A program made the position numbers and the translations under genes. From Rhodopseudomonas sp. (lineage in GTDB: Bacteria; Pseudomonadota; Alphaproteobacteria; Rhizobiales; Xanthobacteraceae), in assembly GCA_016124795.1 (NCBI GenBank), contig WGNB01000018.1, positions 1 through 64,000 on the forward strand: 64,000 nucleotides of DNA, in the 5' to 3' direction. The notes beneath the pieces were generated by a model, which saw nothing but the letters and a program-made list of their open reading frames with translations, was not told the DNA's origin and did no database searches. How positions within the stretch are numbered: the stretch's first letter is position 1; each line of letters opens with the position of its first letter. Shown here piece by piece: positions 38,331-47,077 of the stretch.

Positions 38331-40345
38331 TACAAGCCCTTGTTGAGTTCAGCGAGCCGGGCGAAGGGATCGAGCGCCGCGGGCGACGCCACCTTGCCGC
38401 CATCGGTTTCGCGGTTGCCTTCGATCGCCGGCAACTGGTTGAACAGGTCAGGCGTCATCAAATCGTCGGGCACGCCGCGCTCGCGCGCACGCCTGGCCCA
38501 ATCGTCCGAGGTGAAGGTCGCCAGATAGGCATCCGCCAGGGCCATGTTGCCGATGCGGCAATCGAGAAAATGGTTGTCGGACTCGCGTTGCTTCCAGACC
38601 TTGCGCGTCTTTCCGCGATATTTTTCCTCGGCGAGATATTCCGACGTGAGTTGGCGGAAATAACGATCGTCGAGGAACGTGCCGAAGTGGCAATAGCCAC
38701 GCGGCGGCAGCAAGGCGCCATCTTCGCCACGCAATTCCACGTTCAGGTAAGCGTAGAACGTGCCCTTGAGCGGCCATGTGCCGACGACGCGAATCTTGGC
38801 GCCGCCTTTGATCCGCTTGCCGCGATAGTCGATATCTGCGTCGCTGGCGATGCCCAGCGGCGGCCGATGCCAGCCGTCCTCGCCCTTGAGCGCCTTCGTG
38901 CCGGGATGGCTGCGCGTCCAGGTCGTCACGACATGCTGGCGATAGCCGCAGTCAACCCCGAATTCATCGACGCCCCAGCGATTACCGTAAGCATCCGGCC
39001 AGGTGCGGTGATAGACTTCCGACAAGGCGGCGAAAGCGCCGTCATCGTGATCCGTGGTCGCGCCGTCGAGATAGTCGGCCTCGATCGTGTAAGACCGCCG
39101 ATCCGCCGTCCAGACGACAACCTCGTAATAGATACCGCGCATCTGCACGTCGCACATCACCGTCACCAGCAAGCCGCCGGGCGGAATATGACCGCGCTTG
39201 TATGGCTCAGCGCGCTGCATCAGCAGCTTGTGGTCGGGCGCGTCGCCTTTGATCTCAAACGGCAGGCCGAGCGTCAGGTTGTAGAACGGCTTCAGCTTGG
39301 CCGGATCGTCGCCGGCCTCGACGGCCTCCTTGGCGATTTCGTCCCACGGCACAAACCGCGACGACAACGCATCGAAGTGATAGGACAGCTTCTTTCCGGG
39401 CCCAGGCGCCGTCGCGATCCAGCGGCCGGACAGATAGACCTCAATCTTCCGCCAGCCTTCGATGACGACGCCGCAGCACGGCGCGACATAATAGGCGTTG
39501 TACGGATAGGTCTTGTTGAAGCAGAAGTTCGGACCATACTCGAACACGAATTCGTAAGGCTGCGCCGGATCGTTTTCGTACAACCGCGGCGCATCGGCCG
39601 GCGTGCAATGCGGGCAGCGCACGAACCAGCGGCGCTTGTCGCCGGATTCGTAGCCTTCCTCGATCGCCGACGCACCTTTGACCGTCGGCGTCGAGATGCA
39701 AGCCCTTTTCCAAGTTCCGGAAGCCAGGAACATGGTCTGGCGCTTCACCACCAGCGAATAAGGCGAACCCTGCCCGTCGACATCGTCCGGATAGCGATCG
39801 ATTTCGTCGAGATAGGCCTTCTTGATCGTCTTCGACGACAAGTCGGCCGACGAGGTCGAGATCGCCAAAAACAGCGAATGCGAACCGAACTTCTTTTCGT
39901 AAGTCTTCGATGCCGTTCCGGCGCGCGACGTTTGCGGCCGCACTTTCTTGGATAGCGCCGGACTTTTCTCGATCAGCCGCGACAGCTTTTGCGAATTGAA
40001 GTCCGACAGCGCCGAGTCAATCGGCTGCACGATGATCATGTCGCAGGGATCGCGGTCGATCGAATGACCGACCGAAGCCAGCAACATCGTGGTGAAGGCG
40101 CTTTGCGCCGACTTCATCACGAAGATTTCGTTGTCGAGACAATCCGGCCCGAGTTTGTCCAAAGGCTCGATCAGATGCGGCGTCAACGACAGGTCGAGCG
40201 CGGCGCCGGCATATTCGCCGTCCGGGACCTTCAGGTTATCCGGTGCCCATTTGGACGGCGGAATCGGCTCCAGCGGCTCGAGCGCGTCGGCGAGCGCGAC
40301 CGCGACGATCACGCGGGCGTTCGGCGTCGCTGCGGGATTGATCAT
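38330..40345 (-). CDS. Terminase large subunit (lambda GpA family)
   Basis: 671 residues. The ATPase domain has the Walker-A-like segment VMKSAQSAFTTMLLASVGHS. YLDEIDRYPDDVDGQGSPY carries the Walker B/DE region. The C-terminal nuclease half includes EADYLDGATTDHDDGAFA. It pumps DNA into the procapsid and cuts it at cos-type sites by analogy with lambda. Overlaps the small subunit by four bases. Confidence 0.93.
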   Translation of the reverse strand: MINPAATPNARVIVAVALADALEPLEPIPPSKWAPDNLKVPDGEYAGAALDLSLTPHLIEPLDKLGPDCLDNEIFVMKSAQSAFTTMLLASVGHSIDRDPCDMIIVQPIDSALSDFNSQKLSRLIEKSPALSKKVRPQTSRAGTASKTYEKKFGSHSLFLAISTSSADLSSKTIKKAYLDEIDRYPDDVDGQGSPYSLVVKRQTMFLASGTWKRACISTPTVKGASAIEEGYESGDKRRWFVRCPHCTPADAPRLYENDPAQPYEFVFEYGPNFCFNKTYPYNAYYVAPCCGVVIEGWRKIEVYLSGRWIATAPGPGKKLSYHFDALSSRFVPWDEIAKEAVEAGDDPAKLKPFYNLTLGLPFEIKGDAPDHKLLMQRAEPYKRGHIPPGGLLVTVMCDVQMRGIYYEVVVWTADRRSYTIEADYLDGATTDHDDGAFAALSEVYHRTWPDAYGNRWGVDEFGVDCGYRQHVVTTWTRSHPGTKALKGEDGWHRPPLGIASDADIDYRGKRIKGGAKIRVVGTWPLKGTFYAYLNVELRGEDGALLPPRGYCHFGTFLDDRYFRQLTSEYLAEEKYRGKTRKVWKQRESDNHFLDCRIGNMALADAYLATFTSDDWARRARERGVPDDLMTPDLFNQLPAIEGNRETDGGKVASPAALDPFARLAELNKGL

Positions 40346-40947
40346 GACGCTTCGGCCACGGGAGACCCCGTCACCTCGTTGGCGACGGCGCGCATATCGC
40401 TCGCGATCCGCTTGCGGACATCGAAGATCGCCTGCTTGAGCACCCGACGGGCGCCTTGCTCGCCGTCCTTACCGACGGCGGCGGCAAGTTCGCCGGTACA
40501 CAACAGAATACGGTCGAGATCGGCGGCAATCTTACGGCCGAATTCGTCCTGGGCGGCGGAGACCTCAGCAGCGAGCACCAGCTTGCCGGTGCGTTCCTCG
40601 TATTCCAGCCGTTTGAGTTCGCCGGCGTAGAAGGCGTCGGTCGCCTTGGCGTCGCGGTAGGTGGGATCGCGCGATTCCGAGTCGCCGCCGCCGGATTTGG
40701 TTGCCGCGCCCGCTTCCTTCGCTGGATCGCCGACCTGGCCGACAGCGCGGTCATATTCGGCGATATTGACGAGCTTCGAGCGTCCCGGACCCGGCTTGGT
40801 GCCGAGCAACCCATCGGTTTCAAGCCGGGCGACCCGCTCCGAGATCGTCTGCTTTTTGACGCCCTTGCGCTTTGCCAGTGCGGAAATACTGAGCCAAAGC
40901 CCATTTTCCAGCAGGTCGCCCGACACCGTGTCAGGTGTCTGGTACAT
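40342..40947 (-). CDS. Terminase small subunit (Nu1-like)
   Basis: 201 residues. The N-terminal winged helix-turn-helix (LSISALAKRKGVKKQTISERVARLE) resembles lambda Nu1. The remainder is helical for oligomerisation and TerL contact (ELKRLEYEERTGKLVLAAEV). It recognises the packaging site. It precedes TerL and is the first of the head genes. Confidence 0.85.
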   Translation of the reverse strand: MYQTPDTVSGDLLENGLWLSISALAKRKGVKKQTISERVARLETDGLLGTKPGPGRSKLVNIAEYDRAVGQVGDPAKEAGAATKSGGGDSESRDPTYRDAKATDAFYAGELKRLEYEERTGKLVLAAEVSAAQDEFGRKIAADLDRILLCTGELAAAVGKDGEQGARRVLKQAIFDVRKRIASDMRAVANEVTGSPVAEAS

Positions 40948-41046
40948 GTGTCAGCCGTGTCAGGTCAACTTTTTTCGGTTGTCGCTAGCGCTTTTCCGGG
41001 CCCGTATCGGTCGCGAGGCATGGGGGGCCGGGGAAGGACCCGTGCG

Positions 41047-41628
41047 CTACCGGGCAGCTACCCCGAGGATACGGCCAACCTCATGGGCAACCCGGCCCGG
41101 CAAGAGCGCCAGTCCCGTCGCAATGAATGTTTCGGCGACCTCGGCGCTGACCATATCGGTCGGGATGAAGACCCCAGACCGCGCCCGCTTGAACATCGGC
41201 CGGCCATGGCCGGAGCCGATCCGTTCGAATACCTCACCGCCCATATGCAGGCCGACCCGGTTCGGAAACTGGCCGCCCTTGATGAACGTATTCGGGAATA
41301 CCCGCCTCTGCCCGCGCGGCGCGGCGCTGACACCGCGTTGCGTCTCGCGTGGCTTGAAGAACTTCAGTCGGACATTGCCGCCGCGCGCCTTGATCGAATA
41401 GACCAGCGCGCCGTAATTGGCATGCGTCGTGTGTGTTGCTGCCTTGATCACCCGATATGGCAGCCCGGTTTTCTCGGTCAGCGCCCGCCGCATCTTGGTG
41501 CGAGCGATATCGCCGGAATGGTTAAGCGCTCGCCGCACCGCGTCGGGCGTCCGGTTGCCGGCGGCTTTCATGTATTGTGCCAGCGCGGCTATCGGCGCGG
41601 CATCGAGATTGATCTCGACCAGGTCCAT
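41047..41628 (-). CDS. Minor tail protein Z-like
   Basis: 193 residues from MDLVEINLDAAPIAA at 41628. ARTKMRRALTEKTGLPYRVIKAA, YGALVYSIKARGGNVRLKFF and GQFPNRVGLHMGGEVFERIG follow the GpZ/tail-completion pattern. In this phage it lies upstream of the terminase instead of among tail genes, which is unusual. Confidence 0.75.
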   Translation of the reverse strand: MDLVEINLDAAPIAALAQYMKAAGNRTPDAVRRALNHSGDIARTKMRRALTEKTGLPYRVIKAATHTTHANYGALVYSIKARGGNVRLKFFKPRETQRGVSAAPRGQRRVFPNTFIKGGQFPNRVGLHMGGEVFERIGSGHGRPMFKRARSGVFIPTDMVSAEVAETFIATGLALLPGRVAHEVGRILGVAAR

Positions 41629-41629
41629 G

Positions 41630-41821
41630 CTACTTGCGCACAGCGCGGATCGCCGCAACGCGGGCCAGCGCCGCACGGCGCAAATCGCCGCTTCGAGCAT
41701 CCTCGGCCAAAGTCCGCGCCGCATGCGTCGCGGCCTTCACCGTTCCCGCGATATCGCCCTTGGCAAGCCGGGAGGTCATTTCGCGCAGATCGTCGGCGCG
41801 CTCCGAGCAACGGCAGGCCAT
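41630..41821 (-). CDS. Small helical protein before the GpZ-like gene
   Basis: 63 residues from MACRCSERADDLREMTSRL at 41821. Paired N-terminal cysteines (CRC) are followed by a mostly helical, Ala/Arg-rich sequence. The stop lies 1 bp before the next ATG, suggesting coupling. Similar small genes precede GpZ in related prophages. Function unknown. Confidence 0.6.
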   Translation of the reverse strand: MACRCSERADDLREMTSRLAKGDIAGTVKAATHAARTLAEDARSGDLRRAALARVAAIRAVRK

Positions 41822-41955
41822 AAACTTTAACCCTTTGGAAAACGATGCCTTGCGACAACAGCAGAGAACAGCCGCGCGCAAAACCATCATCGCGAATGAA
41901 ACGAGCCAGCCCGCCTTTGCGCGCGCTTCGCACTCCGAGTGGTTCGGATGTGGCC

Positions 41956-41973
41956 AGGGGTGTGGTTACCCCT
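41956..41973 (-). promoter_or_regulatory. Hairpin just after the phage nusG-like gene
   Basis: Perfect 6 bp inverted repeat AGGGGT/ACCCCT with a six-base loop, 13 bp downstream of the NusG-like stop. The late genes begin after it. It could be a weak attenuator or a recognition element for the antiterminator. There is no T-tract. Confidence 0.4.
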
Positions 41974-41986
41974 GTGGTTTCGCGCT

Positions 41987-42664
41987 TCACAGCTTTTCAA
42001 TATCGGCGATGGTCATGTCGGCCGGAACCGAGCCGCCGAACAGGTCGAGAAGCAATCTGATTCTCCCGGCGTCGTCGAGTCTTTCCAGCGTGCCTGTTGA
42101 TCCCTCGAATGCACCGGCCTTCGTAATGCGCACAGTCTCGCCGACCGCGAAAACATCAGAGGCCTTGATCGTGGCCGGAATTGCGCCGTTAATTTCGGAT
42201 GCCCGCAGGGTGGCGATGAAGTTATCGGATACCGGCGCCGGCAGATTATTCTCGCACAGCATTCCGCGAACACCGATGACCCGAAAAATATCGTGCCAGG
42301 GATCGGTAACCGGGTTGAAACGGACGAATTCATAACCGGGAAACATCGGCTCGATTTTCTCTTTGGCAAAGAGATGCCGCACCTTGCGTTGTTCGCGGCT
42401 AAGTTGGTTGGCGCGCGGCACGATCATCCGGCGCAACTTAACCGAATAGACCTCAAAACCCGCCTGTGCGATCTGCTTGGCGACGAAGCTGCTCTCTTCG
42501 GCGGCCTGCCGCTCGAACTTCGCGCCGACGCTGACAACATGCCAATGCCGCGCTGTATCATCGCCCGCCGCCCTCGGCGCAATGCGCCGTTCATCGGCAC
42601 GCGATGCAAGGTCGAGCGCCGAAAGCGCCGCTTGGCGCATCTTCAGATTGATTGATCCAGCCAT
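41987..42664 (-). CDS. Phage-encoded NusG paralogue, probable late antiterminator
   Basis: 225 residues. After an N-terminal extension (about 1-38) the NGN domain starts RHWHVVSVGAKFERQAAEE and includes EPMFPGYEFVRFN, matching host Nus[11 protein letters not shown]. The KOW domain is FAVGETVRITKAGAFEGSTG at about 169-188 and ends DIEKL, like host VEKI. The sequence is otherwise very divergent from host nusG in this window. It lies between replication genes and the late head operon, behind a structured 374 bp leader. A specialised RfaH/LoaP-type role on late transcription is inferred. Confidence 0.85.
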   Translation of the reverse strand: MAGSINLKMRQAALSALDLASRADERRIAPRAAGDDTARHWHVVSVGAKFERQAAEESSFVAKQIAQAGFEVYSVKLRRMIVPRANQLSREQRKVRHLFAKEKIEPMFPGYEFVRFNPVTDPWHDIFRVIGVRGMLCENNLPAPVSDNFIATLRASEINGAIPATIKASDVFAVGETVRITKAGAFEGSTGTLERLDDAGRIRLLLDLFGGSVPADMTIADIEKL

Positions 42665-42685
42665 CGTCAGTTTTCCCTTTCATCC

Positions 42686-42712
42686 GACCTTGGGGGAATT
42701 TCCCCTAAGGTC
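42686..42712. promoter_or_regulatory. 27 bp near-perfect palindrome upstream of the nusG-like gene
   Basis: Arms GACCTT-GGGGAA and TTCCCC-AAGGTC (13 nt each, one mismatch, one central base) lie 21 bp before the ATG. It could be an operator for a phage regulator or an mRNA hairpin that controls translation. Confidence 0.6.
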
Positions 42713-42854
42713 ATTCATCCGTTTTTGCTCACGGGAGCCGAACCGGGAGGCCTATGGGAGCCTCACCGGATATGCAACACCCTCACCACACCAACCAAAA
42801 CACGCGATAAACAAAGGCAAAAAGATGAGTCTTATGAATCACTTAATCAATCTA

Positions 42855-43034
42855 TGGGAGGGTAGGGAGGGTTTATGCGATATCAGCCTCGCGTGTGTGC
42901 GCGCGCCCGCGCCCGCATGTGAGTCCGACCCCGCAAAAACCCTCCCTTCCCTCCCACAACCCTCCCGCAGCCCTGTGCCGCAGGGCTTTCTGCAATTCAC
43001 CAACCCTCCCGTTTACGGGAGCTACGGGAGGGTT
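42855..43034. repeat. Cluster of GGGAGGGT/ACCCTCCC iterons with quadruplex motifs
   Basis: Six exact copies of GGGAGGGT or its complement (starting at 42856, 42865, 42939, 42959, 43003, 43026) and one partial copy lie in 180 bp. They form a 20+20 nt inverted repeat (42855-42874 / 42937-42956, one mismatch) and a perfect 11+11 bp inverted repeat (43002-43012 / 43024-43034). The tract gggagggtagggaggg is a canonical G-quadruplex motif, with a second on the other strand. A small hairpin lies at 42969-42987. The cluster fills the gap between the primase/helicase and nusG-like genes: a replication origin or a regulatory leader are both possible. Confidence 0.7.
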
Positions 43035-43038
43035 GACA

Positions 43039-45114
43039 TCAGAACGGCACCTCATCATCGCGCCGGTGCGAATCCGCGCGTGTTGATTCCTCACCGGAAA
43101 GTGGCCGGCCGAGATGATCGACGAAGTCGGAAACCTTTTTGGTGAGGCGAATGCCCATGAAGAACATCACGCTGATCTTGCGGGTCTCGATGCCCTTTTC
43201 CTTCATCACATTGGTGAAGCCGGTATGCTTCCATTCCGGCCCGCCCGTGGCTTTCGCCCAGGCGATGAACACCTCGTGCATGAGCGTCGACTGCACCTTG
43301 CCCTCCGGGTCCGGCTCGGTGCAGTCCACGAGGAAGCGACCGCACGGGTCGCTGTCCTCTCGATATTGCTTGGTTGCCGCCTCCGAGGCCTGCGACCGCA
43401 CCAGACCGTTCACGAGCCAACTGCGCAGGCCATCGAGCAGCACGTTGAGCACACCCGAGGCTTCGGCCCTGAGCTTGTCGTCAAGCTTCAGATCCCATTC
43501 CGAGCGCGGGATCACGACATCCCACGGCACCAGGTTCATGCGCCGCCAGATACCCTCGGTGGTGTCACCGATGCGGGGCTTGTGGTTCGCAGAGATGGTC
43601 AGCTTAAACTGCGGCAGGAACTCGAATTGCGATTTGTTCAGGTCGCGCGCCGATACCTTATCGCCGCCGGTGACCATCTTGATGAAGCCTTCGTCGAAGC
43701 GCGCGTTTTTCTGCGGTTCCGAAGCGGTCAGCAGGCGAACGCCCGGCAGCGCTGCGCGCTCCGGTGTCGGCGCCGAGGCGTTGCGCGTCGCGCCCTCGGC
43801 CAGGAAGGTCTCGATCGGCGTGGCGCGGGCATAGTCGCCGGCAACGTAAGTCGCGATGCGGGTTACGACGCCCTTGCCGTTGCCGCCAGCGCCGTGGAAC
43901 ACGACGAGCTGTTGCTCGGTGGCGTCCCCCGTCAGCGAATAGCCGAGCCAATCGATGATAAAACGACGATTGTCTTCGTCGGGCTGCGCCCGCTTCAGGA
44001 AGGCGTCGAAAACGGCGCAGCCGGCCCGCGGGTTATAATCCACCGGCGATATCTTGGTGATGAGATCGGCCGGGTCGTGCGGCTTAAAGCCGATCATGCC
44101 GGGCAGCGACTTGTCGACGAACAGCGTGCCGTTGTTGACGTTGATCATCCACGGGTCGGCGTCGAAGGCGTCGATCGACGTCGCCAGATAAGGCGCGGCG
44201 TGACCGTCGATCGGCGTCATCTTCGAATTCATCTCAGAGGCTTTGCCCCAATCCGCCAGCGCGCCCGCATCCGCGTGCAGGAACATCACCTTGAGCACGC
44301 GCTTGATCCGAGCCTCTTTCGCGGCCTTGGCCTTCCGCTTTTTCTCGACCTTGTCGGCAAATTCGGGATCGTCGGCGCTGTGGACCAAGTGCAGCCGGCC
44401 GGCGGCCTGGTCCTTTTTGGTTTTGTATAGCTTCTCGAAATCCTTCCGGGCCTTGGCGACCTCGCCCGGCTGAATGTCATGCTCCTTGCTCAGGTCGCGC
44501 GCGATATCGCGCAGCGCCCTCGCCTCATCCTGAATGGCGCGCACGGTCTCATGGCTGGCAATGCGCACGCGCGCGTCGGCGCCCTGGCGTGACCAACGTT
44601 TGCCGTCCCAGAAAAACCAGCCGAGCTCCTTCGACCATTTGAACTGATCGCCGAAGCGCTTGCGGAAGCGTTCGACGTTGCCAAGGTCGGTCATCGGCAG
44701 GCGGGCCAGTTCGCGATTGAGCGCATCGCGCCTCAACTCTTGTTCGCGGTGACGTTGTTCCGCCGCCGCTTCATCATCGATGTCGCCCCCCGCCCCCAAC
44801 GAGCCCTCAATTTCGGCTATCGCTCCCGAATGGGAGGGTGCGGAAATTTCACCGTCACGTGGGGGCGCGGGGGCGTCGGATGACGCGGGAGGGTTAGAAG
44901 GTTCTGGGTCCGCCTGGTCGGGGGGCGCGAGGGGTGACGCCATGTCGCCACGCGGCGCGCTATTCGCCGCGCCTTTCGGCGCGGCGGCGCGCCGCGTGCC
45001 ATTTGTCGACTTTCTCTCAGACTCGGCCGGCGCCGAGACAAGAACCGGCGCCACCGGCGGCCGCGCGCCGTCGACGATCGACAGAATGAGATCGATAGCG
45101 TCTTGCCTAATCAT
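43039..45114 (-). CDS. D5/P4-type primase-helicase (SF3)
   Basis: 691 residues. A disordered Pro/Ala-rich N-terminus (about 25-100) precedes a D5_N-type domain (about 270-400). The SF3 helicase has Walker A GAGGNGKG at 408-415, with SANHKPRIGDTTEGIWRRMNLVPW as motif C and sensor region. It unwinds DNA at the phage origin. It follows a CHC2/Toprim primase gene and is followed by the iteron cluster, which supports an origin nearby. Confidence 0.9.
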   Translation of the reverse strand: MIRQDAIDLILSIVDGARPPVAPVLVSAPAESERKSTNGTRRAAAPKGAANSAPRGDMASPLAPPDQADPEPSNPPASSDAPAPPRDGEISAPSHSGAIAEIEGSLGAGGDIDDEAAAEQRHREQELRRDALNRELARLPMTDLGNVERFRKRFGDQFKWSKELGWFFWDGKRWSRQGADARVRIASHETVRAIQDEARALRDIARDLSKEHDIQPGEVAKARKDFEKLYKTKKDQAAGRLHLVHSADDPEFADKVEKKRKAKAAKEARIKRVLKVMFLHADAGALADWGKASEMNSKMTPIDGHAAPYLATSIDAFDADPWMINVNNGTLFVDKSLPGMIGFKPHDPADLITKISPVDYNPRAGCAVFDAFLKRAQPDEDNRRFIIDWLGYSLTGDATEQQLVVFHGAGGNGKGVVTRIATYVAGDYARATPIETFLAEGATRNASAPTPERAALPGVRLLTASEPQKNARFDEGFIKMVTGGDKVSARDLNKSQFEFLPQFKLTISANHKPRIGDTTEGIWRRMNLVPWDVVIPRSEWDLKLDDKLRAEASGVLNVLLDGLRSWLVNGLVRSQASEAATKQYREDSDPCGRFLVDCTEPDPEGKVQSTLMHEVFIAWAKATGGPEWKHTGFTNVMKEKGIETRKISVMFFMGIRLTKKVSDFVDHLGRPLSGEESTRADSHRRDDEVPF

Positions 45115-45323
45115 TGTTCAGAATGCACAACGGGCCGATCCGCGATTGGATAGAGATCATCAAGGTCGAAGCCTGCCTCAATGATCAGCGCTTTCGCCGC
45201 AGCGACCTCGCCTTGCCATTCGGATAATTCACCTTCGGCGAATTGCAGCGTCAGTTCAGACTCGACAAGATGAAAGGCGAGGCTGCGGCACAAGCGTTCG
45301 ATTAAATCGGGTGAGTCCTTCAT
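45111..45323 (-). CDS. Small acidic protein before the primase-helicase
   Basis: 70 residues from MKDSPDLIERLCRS at 45323, with an ATGA overlap onto the helicase gene. Helical and acidic (ELTLQFAEGELSEWQGEVAAAKALI). Function unknown. Confidence 0.6.
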   Translation of the reverse strand: MKDSPDLIERLCRSLAFHLVESELTLQFAEGELSEWQGEVAAAKALIIEAGFDLDDLYPIADRPVVHSEQ

Positions 45324-45327
45324 CGTG

Positions 45328-45579
45328 TCATTCGCCCGCCGCCTGCATGCGCTCACACCGACGCGCGATGAAGTCAGCGCCGGCGTCGTCGGTCAGCTGA
45401 AGCTCAGAGGTCGCGAAGGCCTGATTATGCTTTCTGATTGCGTCAAGCTTTCTACCCTCACACGAACTGATCCAGTCGCAACTGGAGCATTCGGTGCGCG
45501 ACCAGCCGCTTTCGTAGGTCCATATATCGACGGCATCAACGCCGCATTTCGGACAGGGCTTCAAGCGCGGATAAGTCAT
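45328..45579 (-). CDS. Lar-like restriction-alleviation family protein
   Basis: 83 residues from MTYPRLKPCPKCGVDA at 45579. Two CxxC pairs (CPKC and CSSC) with the spacing of Lar-type zinc ribbons, followed by a helix. Lar of Rac modulates host restriction; here the role is inferred from the motif only. Confidence 0.7.
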   Translation of the reverse strand: MTYPRLKPCPKCGVDAVDIWTYESGWSRTECSSCDWISSCEGRKLDAIRKHNQAFATSELQLTDDAGADFIARRCERMQAAGE

Positions 45580-45887
45580 AGGGGGTCGATCCCCCACGCC
45601 ACAGCGTCGCGAAGCCAAGATGTCAGGGAAGTCCGATCGACAATCTTATTGATGCTATCGCGCAATTCTTCGACCGGACCCCGCCACTCGGCCTGCATCC
45701 ACTGACGCAAGTAAGCCCGCATGACGCCGATCTGGCTCGGCGTCATGTCCGATTCGTTCAGATACGCTTGAACTGCCGGCCTTAGAACGCCTGTTGTTTC
45801 GTTCATCCAATAGCCCGGCATGTTTCTAGAGCGCCCACAATTGGTCACTTTGCATTCTTCGCATCCGCAATTTGGTCCGTGGCCCAT
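45576..45887 (-). CDS. Small cysteine-rich phage protein
   Basis: 103 residues from MGHGPNCGCEECKVTNC at 45887. Four closely spaced cysteines suggest a zinc site; the remainder is helical (MTPSQIGVMRAYLRQWMQAEW). Its start touches the end of the primase gene. No family recognised. Confidence 0.6.
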   Translation of the reverse strand: MGHGPNCGCEECKVTNCGRSRNMPGYWMNETTGVLRPAVQAYLNESDMTPSQIGVMRAYLRQWMQAEWRGPVEELRDSINKIVDRTSLTSWLRDAVAWGIDPL

Positions 45888-47077
45888 CACGCCGCCTCCC
45901 TCAATAGATCGTCGAAGTCGCTTCCGTCCGGAGCCCAGGCCACCACGATCTCGCGGCCGGCCCGCATATACCGGTCGCCGGCGCGCGCCATCACGCATTG
46001 CGTCGAAAAGCGATCGGAGGTGGAATCGCCGAGCAGCACCAGGCGCCGCACTGTGTCCGGTACGTCGATCGCCGGCGCCAACAAATCCGCCGCGGGCCCC
46101 GGCACGCGCTTGACCCGCCCGGTTGGCGTCTTCGCCGTCGGATGTGGCACCGGCTCTTTCGCCTTGCCGGCAATGTTGCCGAGGTCGGCCGCCGACCAGA
46201 AGCCGATGGTCGACGGGTCCCGGGCAGCCCCATGCATCGCGGTCCAGATCGCCAGCACCTTCTCAATGCCCTCGCCCAGCACCAGCGTGTGCGGTTCAGG
46301 GCATGGCGTCAGTTCGATATGACCGCCCTTTTTCGAGCCGCGCATTTTCTTGGTGCCCAGGGCCTCGCCGGTCTTCGGATCGACGATCAGCGCCTTGCCC
46401 TTCGGCCGATCGAGATCGAACCAGGTGGTGTGAACGCCCGCGAAATGACCGTCGCGGCGGATGGCGCCGAGCAGCGCCGGGCCGGTATGGATCAACCGCG
46501 CGCGCGGCTTGTCGGGCACATAGAAGCGCGCCGCCGGGTCGAAGCGGAGCAGCACGTTGTCCGGGAAGTCGAGCCCGCGCGCCTGGCGCAGATAGTCCCG
46601 CGCCGGCTGAGCGGCCGGTTCGGACAGCGGGATGCCGTATTTGTAATAGAGGTCGTAAGCCTGCCCGCGCTCACGCTCGCGCCATTCATTTTGCTGCGCG
46701 TCTTGCGCGGCGGCGCGCGCCGCACGCTCGGCCTCGAGTCGCTTTTCCTCGGCCGGGTCGATCTGCCGCGTGCCGCCGAGGATCTCCACCACCTTTGAAA
46801 AATCGCGTCTCGGGTCGAGGCCGTGGCGCAATGCCACCAGCTTGAAGATGTCGCCGCCGTCGCCGCAGGTCGCGCAAACCCAGCCTTCGGCGTCACATTC
46901 GAAGCTGGTTGAATCGCGCGCGTCCGTCCGCAGCGAATGCAGCGGGCACGGCCCGGTGAAGCCGGCGCGTTTGAATTTCGATGAACCGGGGCGCAGGCTG
47001 ACCCAGGTCGCCGCCCACTTGCTGACCGGCTCGCGCGCGCGCAGTTCGTCGATTTGTGCGCGGCTAAAGGAACTCAT
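45887..47077 (-). CDS. CHC2-type zinc-finger/Toprim DNA primase
   Basis: 396 residues. The zinc finger CPLH...C...CATC at about 44-71 matches CHC2. The Toprim part contains HTLVLGEGIEKVLAIWTAMHG and RRLVLLGDSTSD, with the acidic residues of the fold. It synthesises primers for phage replication with the D5-type helicase. Its start lies 14 bp inside the end of the reverse transcriptase gene, so the DGR and replication genes are translationally linked. Confidence 0.88.
   Translation of the reverse strand: MSSFSRAQIDELRAREPVSKWAATWVSLRPGSSKFKRAGFTGPCPLHSLRTDARDSTSFECDAEGWVCATCGDGGDIFKLVALRHGLDPRRDFSKVVEILGGTRQIDPAEEKRLEAERAARAAAQDAQQNEWRERERGQAYDLYYKYGIPLSEPAAQPARDYLRQARGLDFPDNVLLRFDPAARFYVPDKPRARLIHTGPALLGAIRRDGHFAGVHTTWFDLDRPKGKALIVDPKTGEALGTKKMRGSKKGGHIELTPCPEPHTLVLGEGIEKVLAIWTAMHGAARDPSTIGFWSAADLGNIAGKAKEPVPHPTAKTPTGRVKRVPGPAADLLAPAIDVPDTVRRLVLLGDSTSDRFSTQCVMARAGDRYMRAGREIVVAWAPDGSDFDDLLREAA

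Noticed and set aside
38324-39955. Long plus-strand open frames opposite terminase, chemotaxis and tail genes
   Set aside because: They are antisense artefacts of high GC third positions; the opposite strand encodes recognisable proteins.
42855-43034. CRISPR array
   Set aside because: The short repeats lack regular spacing and spacers, and no cas genes are present in the window.
43031-43040. TTGACA at about 43033 as a rightward promoter -35
   Set aside because: It lies inside the terminal inverted repeat at the end of the helicase gene, no matching -10 follows and no rightward gene is there.
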